A DNA stretch of 64,000 bases from NCBI GenBank assembly GCA_021298195.1, contig JAJTEQ010000005.1, positions 1 to 64,000 of the forward strand, in the 5' to 3' direction. Positions 8,655-16,765 of the stretch are shown here, in pieces (the first letter of the stretch is position 1; each line of letters opens with the position of its first letter). Position numbers and translations under genes: made by a program. Below the pieces are notes generated by a model that ran no database searches, was not told where the DNA came from, and saw nothing but the letters and a program-made list of their open reading frames with translations. This stretch comes from Ilumatobacteraceae bacterium. GTDB taxonomy: Bacteria; Actinomycetota; Acidimicrobiia; Acidimicrobiales; Ilumatobacteraceae.

Positions 8655-8861
8655 TCAGTCGTCCAGCAGACTGATCGCCTTCTCCAGGGCCCGGCGGGCC
8701 TGGGAGAGGGTCTTGTCGATGCTCGGTCGAGTCTGGCGACGAGCCGATGCCTCGCGCAGGACGTCGAATTGAAGATCGTCGAGTCGTGACACCAGATCGC
8801 GCAGCTCGCCGACGATCTCGGCCAGGCGTTCACGTTGTCGCGGGTCCAGTTCGTCATCCAT
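8655..8861 (-). CDS. Small coiled-coil hypothetical protein
   Basis: A 68-aa acidic/basic alternating helix-rich protein (MDDELDPRQRERLAEIVGEL...), with heptad-like Leu/Val spacing throughout, so probably a short coiled coil; no membrane segment and no recognisable family. ATG 8861 overlaps the glcF stop by 8 bases, consistent with coupled translation at the end of that transcript. The frame is also open for 14 more codons upstream, but those lie wholly inside glcF. Convergent with transaldolase, one base separating the stops. Confidence 0.6.
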   Translation of the reverse strand: MDDELDPRQRERLAEIVGELRDLVSRLDDLQFDVLREASARRQTRPSIDKTLSQARRALEKAISLLDD

Positions 8862-10077
8862 GTTCGGCCCCCGTTCGCGTCGGACCATCGACGAGCGAGT
8901 CACGGACGATGTCGACCGGATGTCGCACCCGAAGTCCGGCCGCGGCGAGGAACATGGAGCAACCCGGATTGGCCGACGCCACCACTACCTCGCCTCGATC
9001 CGCCGTGGTCGATCTGATCGCCTCCACCTTGCGCGCTCGAACGACCTCGGCGAGGTCGGGATGCACGAGCGAGTAGGCGCCACCGGCACCGCAACACAAG
9101 CCATCGTCGGCCAGCTCGAGAACGTCGGCCCGATCTCGCAGGACGCGACGGGTCGAGCCGTGGACCTTTTGCACGTGCCGGTGGTGGCAGGGGTCCTGGA
9201 TGACGACGGTCGGCCGGTACGAGGAGACCGGTGCCAGCGCCGCGGCGAGATCGGAACGGTCCATGAGCTCCGCGAGCCATTCCACCGCGTCGACGACGCG
9301 CGCCGAAAACAGTCGTGCCTCGTCGGTGCCGAGGATGCTTCCGTACTCCTTCATGGCCGCGCCACAGCCGGCCGAATCGACGATGATCGGCGCATCACCG
9401 GGCATCGAACTCATGGTGAGCTCGGCTCGGCGCACGCTCGAATCGTGAAGACCGGCGTGCGTGTGCAGTGCTCCGCAGCAGGAGCCATGCGCATCGGGAA
9501 CGCCGTACGACAGCCCGACCCGGCCGGCGAGGTCGGCGACCGCACGGTGCGTCTCCCGTTGCCAGACGTCCATCACGCACCCGGTGAAGATCCACACGTC
9601 GGGATCGCCATCGACACCACGCAGACGGGGCTCGTTCCGCCACGGAAGTGGGGCCAGGCCGAAGCGTCGGGGAACGAGGTGCAGACGCTGGCCGAGAGCG
9701 AGTAGGGGCCGCGTCGCTCGCAGCAGTGCCGGATGACCGAGCAGACCCAGACCCACGCGAATCCAACGCGGTGTGACCACGTACGACCGGGCCAGATCGG
9801 ACTTCGCACTCTCGATCATTCGACCGTACGGGACTCCGCTCGGACACGCCGGCTCGCAGGCTCGGCACTGGATGCAGGTGTCGAGGAAACCCACCGAATC
9901 CCGATCGAGGATCAGTGCTCCGTCGTTCACCTCTTTCATGATCGCGACACGACCGCGCGGCGACAGCGCCTCCTCGCCCGTCGCTCGAAAGGTCGGGCAG
10001 TGAGGCAGGCACAAGCCGCATCCCACACAGGTGGCGATGTCGTCGGACGAGACGGATTCCAGCCGGGTCGGCATCAC
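8854..10077 (-). CDS. glcF: Glycolate oxidase iron-sulfur subunit-like (Fe-S)-binding protein
   Basis: A 407-aa cytoplasmic iron-sulfur protein with two N-terminal 4Fe-4S motifs (CVGCGLCLPHCP near residue 17 and CIQCRACEPACP near 68) and two later CCG-type cysteine-rich domains (HGSCCGALHTHAG near 198 and DGLCCGAGGAYSLVHP near 325, with SANPGCSM). This is the architecture of GlcF, which passes electrons from the GlcD/GlcE flavoprotein of glycolate (or D-lactate) oxidase. glcD and glcE are encoded 1.7 kb away (11811-14152) with two unrelated genes between. The start is GTG 10077, 6 bases after a TACCGT hexamer; ATG 10074 is the alternative. Confidence 0.88.
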   Translation of the reverse strand: MMPTRLESVSSDDIATCVGCGLCLPHCPTFRATGEEALSPRGRVAIMKEVNDGALILDRDSVGFLDTCIQCRACEPACPSGVPYGRMIESAKSDLARSYVVTPRWIRVGLGLLGHPALLRATRPLLALGQRLHLVPRRFGLAPLPWRNEPRLRGVDGDPDVWIFTGCVMDVWQRETHRAVADLAGRVGLSYGVPDAHGSCCGALHTHAGLHDSSVRRAELTMSSMPGDAPIIVDSAGCGAAMKEYGSILGTDEARLFSARVVDAVEWLAELMDRSDLAAALAPVSSYRPTVVIQDPCHHRHVQKVHGSTRRVLRDRADVLELADDGLCCGAGGAYSLVHPDLAEVVRARKVEAIRSTTADRGEVVVASANPGCSMFLAAAGLRVRHPVDIVRDSLVDGPTRTGAEHG

Positions 10078-10083
10078 GTCTCC

Positions 10084-10089
10084 ACGGTA
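10084..10089 (-). promoter_or_regulatory. Candidate -10 hexamer of glcF (leaderless)
   Basis: TACCGT on the minus strand, 6-base spacer, then GTG 10077. It faces the TAGGGT hexamer of the divergent gene about 35 bases away, so the two promoters must share upstream sequence. Confidence 0.5.
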
Positions 10090-10123
10090 CCCGCCGTCGG
10101 ACCACCGCCGACGACCCAGTCGC

Positions 10124-10129
10124 TAGGGT
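10124..10129 (+). promoter_or_regulatory. Candidate -10 hexamer, leaderless (mycothiol-dependent isomerase-like gene)
   Basis: TAGGGT, 6-base spacer, then ATG 10136. Confidence 0.5.
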
Positions 10130-10135
10130 TCCCTC

Positions 10136-10861
10136 ATGTCATCGGCTCCGGATTTTCTCGCCGCCCTCCGGGAGAGCACCGAGGAACTTCGCCGTCTGGC
10201 GCGTTCCACGCACGACACGATCGTCCCGGACTGTCCGGGGTGGTTGGGTCGCGACGTCATCGTGCATCTCGGACGCGTGTACGCCAGCGTGACCGCCATC
10301 GTCGAATCGCGCGCGGCGGTTCCGGTCGACCCGGGCAAGGCGGCGGAGGCACCGGAAGGCTCCGCCATCTTCGAATGGATCGACGAACGATGCGATTCCG
10401 TGCTCGCGGCCCTGTCGGGTATCGCTCCCGACGAGCACGTCTGGACCTGGTCCGATGACCGATCCGGCGGTTTCTATCATCGGCGGCTGGCGCACGAGAC
10501 GGCGGTGCACGTCTGCGACCTGCAGCGTTCGATCGCGGTCACCCTGACGATGGATCGTGAGATGGCGTGCGACGGAATCGACGAAGCCTACGGAGTCATC
10601 CTGCCGTCGGGAATGAAGCGGAAGGGGCGGACGTTCCCGACGTCGACCTTGCACCTGCACTGCACCGACGGTCCCGGCGAATGGATGATCATTCCGCGGG
10701 GCGACGTCGTCGACGTGCGTCACGAACACTCCAAGGGCGACGTGGCATGGAGGGGTCCCGCGGTGGGCCTGTTGCTGGCCGCGTGGGGTCGACGTCAGAC
10801 CGGAGTGGTGGCGTTCGGCGATCCGAGAGCGTCCGACGAATGGAGCAACCTCGGGATCTGA
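10136..10861 (+). CDS. Maleylpyruvate isomerase-family (DinB-like) mycothiol-dependent protein
   Basis: A 241-aa protein of the TIGR03083 type: an N-terminal four-helix DinB-like domain with the family motif CPGWLGRDVIVHLGRV (about 31-46), a second His in RRLAHETAVHVCD near 120-131, and a C-terminal MDMPI_C-like beta domain from about 160. Characterised relatives use mycothiol as a cofactor, and the presence of mshC in this window (48465-49586) makes mycothiol available. The substrate is unknown. Divergent from glcF; convergent with the following phosphotransferase gene, whose stop directly abuts its own. Confidence 0.8.
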   Translation: MSSAPDFLAALRESTEELRRLARSTHDTIVPDCPGWLGRDVIVHLGRVYASVTAIVESRAAVPVDPGKAAEAPEGSAIFEWIDERCDSVLAALSGIAPDEHVWTWSDDRSGGFYHRRLAHETAVHVCDLQRSIAVTLTMDREMACDGIDEAYGVILPSGMKRKGRTFPTSTLHLHCTDGPGEWMIIPRGDVVDVRHEHSKGDVAWRGPAVGLLLAAWGRRQTGVVAFGDPRASDEWSNLGI

Positions 10862-11803
10862 TCAGACCGCGTTCCAGGAGCGCGTGTCGTTACCGGACCA
10901 AAATCCGACTCTCTTGACGGCCTCGTCACGCGCGGTCGCATCGGTGATCGACGCGCGAAGTCGCATCACCGTGGCCACCAGCAATCGAAGTTCGGCGATT
11001 CCACGGGTCACGGGATCAGCGGAGAGGTTCTCGCCGTATCCGGTGGCGAATTTCTCGTAGGTGCCCGGTCGGCCACCCCAACGCTCCGTCCAACGCAGGA
11101 GGGGTCCGTGGTCCCAGCCCCTCGGCGACGATGCGAGGAGATCCCAGTCGAGAATGATCGTGCGGCCGGTTCGTCGCTCGACCACCACGTTCCCCGGATG
11201 CAGATCCCCGTGGACGACCACGTGATCCGGGTGGGGCGAGGTGAGGTGGCTCGTCACCCACCGCAGGCGCTCGTGTGCGTCGACCAACACGTGCGTCACC
11301 TCGAGTGGTTGCTCGGCCGACAGTTCTTCGATGGTCGTTTCCAGGTTCCACCACGGGAACTGCCCCGCCAGTGGGAGGGGATGCATCGCGGCCAGGTCGT
11401 CGAGGGGAACATCGTGGAGGGTGCGAACCATCCGACCGACCTCGGTCCAGTCCGGCTCGGCGTCGTGGTCGATGTCCACGAGGTGCCACGTGGTGCCCCA
11501 CAGGTCCGGATCCAGGTCGACGTCGACGAACGAACGGGAGACGTACGGGCGAGCCACGTCGATGTCGCGCTCGGCGAGGAAGTGCGCGGCGTGAATCGCG
11601 ACGACCGGATCGGTCGTCGGTCGACAGACTCGAATGGCGCACGGTCCGGCCACGTACACCGCGTTCATGCTCACACGCTCTCGTCGTGGTTCGGGAAGAT
11701 CGAGTCGACGGGCGATGCGTGCGGCCAGTTCGTCGGCGCGGTGGAGGCGGTCGGTGTTGCAAGTCGCCACGGGTGTCGCCACGAGCGGCGAACTGCGGCT
11801 CAT
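10862..11803 (-). CDS. Aminoglycoside phosphotransferase-family kinase-like protein
   Basis: A 313-aa protein of the APH/choline-kinase fold. The catalytic loop is VVVHGDLHPGNVVV (about 196-209) and the metal-binding segment TIILDWDLLASSPRGWD (about 216-232). The N-lobe is short and lacks an obvious G-loop, as usual for this family. Substrates range from antibiotics to small alcohols, so resistance should not be assumed. It is the last gene of the minus-strand run behind glcE (7 bases apart), and its stop meets that of the convergent isomerase-like gene with no base between. Confidence 0.8.
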   Translation of the reverse strand: MSRSSPLVATPVATCNTDRLHRADELAARIARRLDLPEPRRERVSMNAVYVAGPCAIRVCRPTTDPVVAIHAAHFLAERDIDVARPYVSRSFVDVDLDPDLWGTTWHLVDIDHDAEPDWTEVGRMVRTLHDVPLDDLAAMHPLPLAGQFPWWNLETTIEELSAEQPLEVTHVLVDAHERLRWVTSHLTSPHPDHVVVHGDLHPGNVVVERRTGRTIILDWDLLASSPRGWDHGPLLRWTERWGGRPGTYEKFATGYGENLSADPVTRGIAELRLLVATVMRLRASITDATARDEAVKRVGFWSGNDTRSWNAV

Positions 11804-11810
11804 GGTGTCC

Positions 11811-12734
11811 TCATCGGATGAGTCCGTCGCCTGCGCCGGGATTCAGCCGGCGCTCGGGGTCGAAGGAGTCCGTGAGGCGCCGGTGGATGGCTTCGATCGC
11901 GGCGTCGGTGTTCCGCCGGGGCGGGACCTCGTCGCTGTGGACCACTCCGACACCGACTTCGGCGGTCACCCGACCCGGACGCTCCTCCACGTGGGCCACC
12001 ACCGCCCGGGGGGCGATCGACCATCGATACGGCAACGCGTCGAGATCGGGACCGGACATCGACTCCTCGTTCGAGAAGCCGTGGTCACGCATTTCGGTTC
12101 GTGCGGCTTCGATGTCGGACGGATGGCCTTCCAGGCAAACCCATCCGACGAAACCGTTCCACAGAACTGCTGACGGACGGTACAGATGGGCGACCAGGTC
12201 GGCGATTCGCGACCCGTCCACGTCGTCCACCGAGAGCCAGCGGGTCGCCTTCGGGAGCGGACGCGTGCGCAAGGTCACCTCGGCGATGGCGCCGAGACGC
12301 CCGTGGGAGCCGACCATCAGTCGGCACAGATCGAACCCACTCACGTTCTTGACCGTCGGGCCGCCACCCTTGACGACGTCGCCCCGTCCGGTCACGACGT
12401 GCACCTCCAACACGGAATCCCGTACGGGTCCGCGACCGAGACGCAAGTGATCATTCCAGCCGGTGGCCACGGCCCCGCCCACCGTTCCGTGCGGGTGTCG
12501 GAGTTGACCGAGGTTCACGTATTGGCCCCGTTCCGCCAGAACGTCATCGAGATCGGACAATCGGGTGCCCGCGCCACACGTCACCGTCATCTCGTCGGGT
12601 TCGAAGGAACGGATCCCGGCCGGGGCTTCGACCGTGCGGACGTCGCCGGGCGATTCGACCCGGGTGCCCGCGCCGCGGATCCACACCTCTCCCGTCGTGC
12701 CGATGCGGGCGGCGAACTCGGCGATCGGATTCAC
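11811..12734 (-). CDS. glcE: Glycolate oxidase FAD-binding subunit
   Basis: A 307-aa FAD-binding (PCMH-type) protein lacking the C-terminal catalytic cap of GlcD, as expected for GlcE. Visible are the N-terminal GAGTRVESP and the FAD-binding LGQLRHPHGTVGGAVATG near residue 80, then VKNVSGFDLCRLMVGSHGRLG near 130, the second FAD-contact loop. GTG 12734 forms a GTGA overlap with the glcD stop; a second GTG lies 6 bases upstream. It probably forms the flavoprotein core with GlcD and delivers electrons to GlcF. Confidence 0.87.
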   Translation of the reverse strand: MNPIAEFAARIGTTGEVWIRGAGTRVESPGDVRTVEAPAGIRSFEPDEMTVTCGAGTRLSDLDDVLAERGQYVNLGQLRHPHGTVGGAVATGWNDHLRLGRGPVRDSVLEVHVVTGRGDVVKGGGPTVKNVSGFDLCRLMVGSHGRLGAIAEVTLRTRPLPKATRWLSVDDVDGSRIADLVAHLYRPSAVLWNGFVGWVCLEGHPSDIEAARTEMRDHGFSNEESMSGPDLDALPYRWSIAPRAVVAHVEERPGRVTAEVGVGVVHSDEVPPRRNTDAAIEAIHRRLTDSFDPERRLNPGAGDGLIR

Positions 12735-14152
12735 ACCCACAGACCTTCGACGTGCGCGTGTGCATCGCCGCAACCCGACGGACTCGGGAGCACCTTGAAC
12801 GGGTTCGCGAGACCCAACGGGTCGAATGCCTCGCGGATCCAGGCTTGGGCCCGAAGATCCTGTTCGGAGAACATCAACGGCATGAAGTCGCGCTTTTCCA
12901 GTCCGATGCCGTGTTCACCGGAAAGAACGCCCCCGTGCGCGACGCTCACCTCGACGATCGCGGCCCCGGCCCGGTGCACCCGATCGAGAACGCCCGGCTC
13001 TCGTTTGTCGAAGACCAACAAGGGGTGCAGGTTCCCGTCTCCGGCGTGGAAGACGTTGAGAACCATGAGGTCCTCCTCGGCCGCGATGCGGTAGACGTGA
13101 TCGAGAACGTCCGAGAGGTGTCGACGTGGCACCACGGTGTCGTGGAGGTAGTAGTTCGGCTTGATCCGAGCGATGGCCCCGAAGGCGTTCTTGCGTCCCT
13201 TCCACAACAGCATTCGCTCGTCCTCGTCCCGAGCGATCCGCACCGTGCGGGCCCCGTGCTGTCGACCGATCCGCTCGATGGCCTCGGCGTCGGCGGCCAC
13301 CGCCGAGGGAGCTCCGGCCACCTCGACCAGGAGAGCGGCGGCGGCGTCGGTGGGCAGGCCGGCGTGGATGTAGGCCTCGACCGCTTGGAGGCACAGACGG
13401 TCCATCATCTCGAGGGCGGCCGGAACCATTCCGGCGGCGATGATGGCACTGACCGTGTCGGTCCCGGCGCGCACGGTCTCGAAGTCGAGCAACATGGTGC
13501 GAACGTCCAGCGGGTCGGGTGTCAGGCGCACGCAAATCGCGGTGACGACGCCGAACATTCCCTCACTGCCGACGAAGGCTCCGCGAAGATCGAAACCCTC
13601 GGATTCGGGTTCCTCGCCGCCCAAGCGCACGAGCGATCCGTCACTGAGCACGACGTCGCAGGCGAGAACGTGGGCCGACGTCACTCCTTCGGACAGACAG
13701 TGTGGACCGCCGGAGTTGTTGGCCACGTTGCCCCCGATCGAGCAACTCTGCTGGCTGCTCGGATCCGGGGCGAAGTGCAGACCGAAGCGGCCCACGTGAC
13801 GGGTGAGGTCGAGGTTCAAGACACCGGGCTCGACCCAGGCGAGGCGCGACGAGACGTCGACGTCCAGGATGCGGTTCATCTTGGTGGTGCAGATGACGAC
13901 CGCTCCCCCGATCGGTGTGGCGCCTCCGGCGAGTCCGGTGCCGGCTCCGCGGGCCACGAACGCGATGCCGAAGTGTCGACACACGTCGATGACCCGGCGT
14001 ACGTCGTCGACGCTGCGGGGATAACACACCACTCCGGCCTCACCGACCAGATTGGACGCATCGTGCGCGAAGAGCCTCAACTCGGCGTCGTTGTGACGGA
14101 CACCATCGGAACCGATGGCGGACCGCAACGCCTCGAGGACCGCGTCGGTCAT
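12731..14152 (-). CDS. glcD: Glycolate oxidase / FAD-linked oxidase, catalytic subunit
   Basis: A 473-aa FAD-linked oxidase. The PCMH domain shows YPRSVDDVRRVID near residue 44, ARGAGTGLAGGATP near 67 and DPSSQQSCSIGGNVANNSGG near 130; the C-terminal FAD-oxidase domain has NVFHAGDGNLHP near 378 and GVLSGEHGIGLEKRDFM near 417. These match GlcD, oxidising glycolate to glyoxylate; D-lactate dehydrogenases of the same family cannot be excluded. glcE overlaps its end and the 131-aa membrane protein overlaps its start, so it is inside a translationally coupled operon. Confidence 0.9.
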   Translation of the reverse strand: MTDAVLEALRSAIGSDGVRHNDAELRLFAHDASNLVGEAGVVCYPRSVDDVRRVIDVCRHFGIAFVARGAGTGLAGGATPIGGAVVICTTKMNRILDVDVSSRLAWVEPGVLNLDLTRHVGRFGLHFAPDPSSQQSCSIGGNVANNSGGPHCLSEGVTSAHVLACDVVLSDGSLVRLGGEEPESEGFDLRGAFVGSEGMFGVVTAICVRLTPDPLDVRTMLLDFETVRAGTDTVSAIIAAGMVPAALEMMDRLCLQAVEAYIHAGLPTDAAAALLVEVAGAPSAVAADAEAIERIGRQHGARTVRIARDEDERMLLWKGRKNAFGAIARIKPNYYLHDTVVPRRHLSDVLDHVYRIAAEEDLMVLNVFHAGDGNLHPLLVFDKREPGVLDRVHRAGAAIVEVSVAHGGVLSGEHGIGLEKRDFMPLMFSEQDLRAQAWIREAFDPLGLANPFKVLPSPSGCGDAHAHVEGLWV

Positions 14153-14544
14153 GGTCGGTGACGTTTGGTGCGGCGATGGCGTCGGCTGACCGGCTCGTCG
14201 ACCTGACGCACGACGATCACGCGACTGGGCGAGACCGGAGTTCCGTCGACGAGCACCGAGTCACCGGGGTTGATGGGATTCAACGAGGAGCCGGAATCGA
14301 GATGGTCGACTCGCCCGTCGCGACGAGCGCGCAGTTCGGTCTCGCGAGCCCGCATGGCGTCGCGTCCCTCGCGGAACGCTGCTTGCACGTCTCCGAGTCG
14401 CGAACGGGTCGCTTCGGCCGCGCGTCCGGCCACCTTGACGGGTCCCATCGCGCCGATGGTGCGCTTCACGCGTCGACCGGCGAACAACACGCCACCCACG
14501 CCGGCGACGATCCCCGAGACGAACCAGACGAGTCGCTTGATCAT
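14149..14544 (-). CDS. Hypothetical protein with N-terminal membrane segment
   Basis: A 131-aa protein. Residues 5-23 (LVWFVSGIVAGVGGVLFAG) form one membrane helix, followed by a basic stretch (RRVKRT), a likely helical region rich in Arg/Glu (to about 75) and a low-complexity tail. No family is recognised. Both ends show 4-base overlaps (with the 153-aa membrane protein upstream and glcD downstream). It probably acts with its upstream neighbour, which has the same membrane-anchor plus helix design. Confidence 0.75.
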   Translation of the reverse strand: MIKRLVWFVSGIVAGVGGVLFAGRRVKRTIGAMGPVKVAGRAAEATRSRLGDVQAAFREGRDAMRARETELRARRDGRVDHLDSGSSLNPINPGDSVLVDGTPVSPSRVIVVRQVDEPVSRRHRRTKRHRP

Positions 14545-15002
14545 CCGCGCCTCCGCCGCGCGCGGCGGGTGTCGTCCACGACGACCAGGTGTTGACCACC
14601 CGTCGTGCGGCGTTCGATCGCGCCACCATCGCCACGACGCAGGCGCCGAGCGGCCCGTCCGGTGCCGGTGACCAGAGCCGTGGCCTTGATGACCGGAGCC
14701 GACAACGCCAAGCGGGTCACACGTCCGGTGGAGGCCACCGCGTCCGAGATGGCCTCGGCCGAACCCAGGACCCGATCGAAACGGTCGAGATCGTGCCGGG
14801 CCTCTTCGACGGCCCCGCGGGCCTCGTCGGTGGAGGCGCGCAGTTCGGCCAAGAGCGGACGGGTCTCGTGTCGCAGATCGCTCAATTCCGCCCGGAGGAT
14901 CCGCAACGTGTCGAGCACCCGCAACAGAACGACGACGAGCGCCGCGAATCCGATGCTCAGCAACACCGCGGCCAGGACGATGGCCAACTCTCCTGCGGTC
15001 AT
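14541..15002 (-). CDS. DUF948-like membrane-anchored coiled-coil protein
   Basis: A 153-aa protein with an N-terminal membrane helix (about 5-28, IVLAAVLLSIGFAALVVVLL) and then a long amphipathic helix with heptad-like spacing (LRAELSDLRHETRPLLAELRAS and onward to about 75), the pattern of DUF948 general-stress-type proteins. In other actinobacteria such a gene commonly follows rarA ahead of alaS; here rarA precedes it by a 4-base overlap but glcD rather than alaS lies downstream. Its function is unknown. Confidence 0.75.
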   Translation of the reverse strand: MTAGELAIVLAAVLLSIGFAALVVVLLRVLDTLRILRAELSDLRHETRPLLAELRASTDEARGAVEEARHDLDRFDRVLGSAEAISDAVASTGRVTRLALSAPVIKATALVTGTGRAARRLRRGDGGAIERRTTGGQHLVVVDDTRRARRRRG

Positions 15003-16303
15003 GTCGGATCCTCCTCGCTCGGTTCGCCCGGACGTCGTTCGCTCATTCTCCGCTCCACCTCGCGCTCACGGCCGTGGTGGCTCGGCTCGTACCAGACCCG
15101 ATCGACCAGTGCATCAGGAAGATACTGCTGTTCGACCCAGCCGGATTCCTCGTCATGAGGGTATCGGTAGCCGACTCCATGACCCAGTTCGGCCGCCCCT
15201 CGGTAATGGCCGTCGCGGAGATGGGCGGGAACCTCTCCCACCGTTCCGTTGCGAATGTCCGTACGGACGTTCCAGATGGCCAGTGCGGCCCGATTGCTCT
15301 TGGGGGCAGTGGCCAGGTGGATGGCGGCCTGGCTGAGATTCAATTGGGCCTCCGGGAGCCCGACGTGCTCGACGGCCTGGGCCGCCGCCACCGCGACCAA
15401 CAGGGATGTCGGATCGGCCAATCCCACGTCCTCGCTGGCGAAGATGATCATGCGGCGGGCGATGAACCGCGCGTCGTCGCCGGCTTCCAGCATGCGCCCG
15501 AGGTAGAAGACCGCCGCCTGGGGGTCGCTCCCCCGCATGCTCTTGATGAAGGCGCTCACGACGTCGTAGTGGTCGTCGCGACCGTATCGCAGGGCACTGG
15601 TCCCGAGAGCGGCCTCCACGTGTTCCAGACCGACCGGTCCCGGATGGGCGAGCGCACCGGCCACCTCGAGTGACGTGAGCACTTGTCGTCCGTCGCCGCC
15701 GGCTCGATCGATCAGCAAGTCGACGGCCGACTCGCTCGCCGTCGTGCCGAGGGCCGTCAGGCCCCGGTGCACCAGAGCCGTGACGGCGTCCCGGGACAAT
15801 GGTTCCAGGCGGAACAGCGTGCTGCGCGAACGCAACGGCGCGTTGACCTCGAAGAAGGGATTCTCAGTGGTCGCTCCGATCAAGGTCAAGGTGCCGTCCT
15901 CCACCGCCGGAAGGAGGGCGTCCTGTTGAGCTTTCGAGAAGCGGTGGATCTCGTCGAGGAACAAGATGGTTCCCTGGCCGTGCATGCCCAGGCGCTGGCG
16001 GGCCTCGTCGATCACCTCGCGCACGTCCTTCACGCCGGCCGTGACGGCACTCAGTTGAGCGAAGTGACGACGGGTGGTCCCGGCCACGGCCAAAGCCAGG
16101 GTGGTCTTGCCGGTTCCCGGTGGCCCCCAGAAGATGGCGCTGCTCAACTTGTCCTGTTCGACGAGCCGACGCAGGGGACGGCCGGTTCCGACCAGATGTT
16201 CCTGACCGACGACGTCGTCGATGGACGAGGGCCGTAGTCGCGCCGCGAGCGGAGCCTGCTCGCGCAAGCGGTCCTCGGCCGCCGAGCTGAAGAGATCGCT
16301 CAC
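14999..16303 (-). CDS. rarA: Replication-associated recombination protein A (AAA+ ATPase)
   Basis: A 434-aa AAA+ ATPase of the RarA/MgsA/WRNIP1 family, which acts at stalled replication forks. Walker A is GPPGTGKTT (60-68), Walker [11 protein letters not shown] (113-122), sensor-1 region [13 protein letters not shown] near 142, arginine-finger region [11 protein letters not shown], and the C-terminal clamp-loader-like domain has [27 protein letters not shown] near 272. Length is typical. It is coupled by 4-base overlaps to the Nudix gene upstream and the DUF948-like gene downstream. Confidence 0.94.
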   Translation of the reverse strand: MSDLFSSAAEDRLREQAPLAARLRPSSIDDVVGQEHLVGTGRPLRRLVEQDKLSSAIFWGPPGTGKTTLALAVAGTTRRHFAQLSAVTAGVKDVREVIDEARQRLGMHGQGTILFLDEIHRFSKAQQDALLPAVEDGTLTLIGATTENPFFEVNAPLRSRSTLFRLEPLSRDAVTALVHRGLTALGTTASESAVDLLIDRAGGDGRQVLTSLEVAGALAHPGPVGLEHVEAALGTSALRYGRDDHYDVVSAFIKSMRGSDPQAAVFYLGRMLEAGDDARFIARRMIIFASEDVGLADPTSLLVAVAAAQAVEHVGLPEAQLNLSQAAIHLATAPKSNRAALAIWNVRTDIRNGTVGEVPAHLRDGHYRGAAELGHGVGYRYPHDEESGWVEQQYLPDALVDRVWYEPSHHGREREVERRMSERRPGEPSEEDPT

Positions 16304-16755
16304 GGGAGGATCCGGGAGAAGGCCCGCGCGTACGCGTCACGTCGGAAATCGACGACGTGAGCCACCAAGTGGTGGGGATCGATCCAGCGCCAGGCGCCGA
16401 ATTCGTGCATGTCCGGACGGGGCTCCACGTCCTCGTCGAGAACGCCGAAGAGGAACCACTTCTGAATCTGTCCCCGACGCTTGTGACCCTCGTGGGTGCG
16501 CGCGCGTATGTCGGGCGGCCACTCGTAGGCGATCCATTCGGGAAGCTCCGACACCAGTCGCACGTGCTCGTTGGTCAGTCCCGTTTCTTCGCGCAACTCG
16601 CGCCACGCCGCGTCGACCGGTTCCTCGCCGGTGTCGAGACCACCTTGAGGCAGTTGCCACGCACCGGGAGTGTCGACGCGTTCGAACGCCATCACGTCCC
16701 CGTTCTCGCGCCGAACGATCAACGCGACACCGGCACGAAACTGCTGGGTGCCCAT
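16300..16755 (-). CDS. Nudix hydrolase, RppH-like
   Basis: A 151-aa Nudix protein. The full Nudix box G-x5-E-x7-REUxEExGU is present as GGLDTGEEPVDAAWRELREE followed by TGL (about 38-60). The preceding WQLPQGGL, the QKWFLFGV strand near 98 and the C-terminal EFGAWRWIDPHHL resemble RppH/Ap4A-hydrolase members, which remove pyrophosphate from RNA 5' ends or cleave diadenosine polyphosphates. If many transcripts are leaderless here, 5'-end processing would be of interest, but the substrate is not proven. It starts 10 bases after the aspS stop and overlaps rarA by 4 bases. Confidence 0.88.
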   Translation of the reverse strand: MGTQQFRAGVALIVRRENGDVMAFERVDTPGAWQLPQGGLDTGEEPVDAAWRELREETGLTNEHVRLVSELPEWIAYEWPPDIRARTHEGHKRRGQIQKWFLFGVLDEDVEPRPDMHEFGAWRWIDPHHLVAHVVDFRRDAYARAFSRILP

Positions 16756-16765
16756 GACGCCGCGA

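Noticed and set aside
10862-11803. Antibiotic-resistance aminoglycoside phosphotransferase
   Set aside because: The fold is right, but the family covers many small-molecule kinases and the gene is in a housekeeping run with no mobility signs; resistance cannot be claimed.
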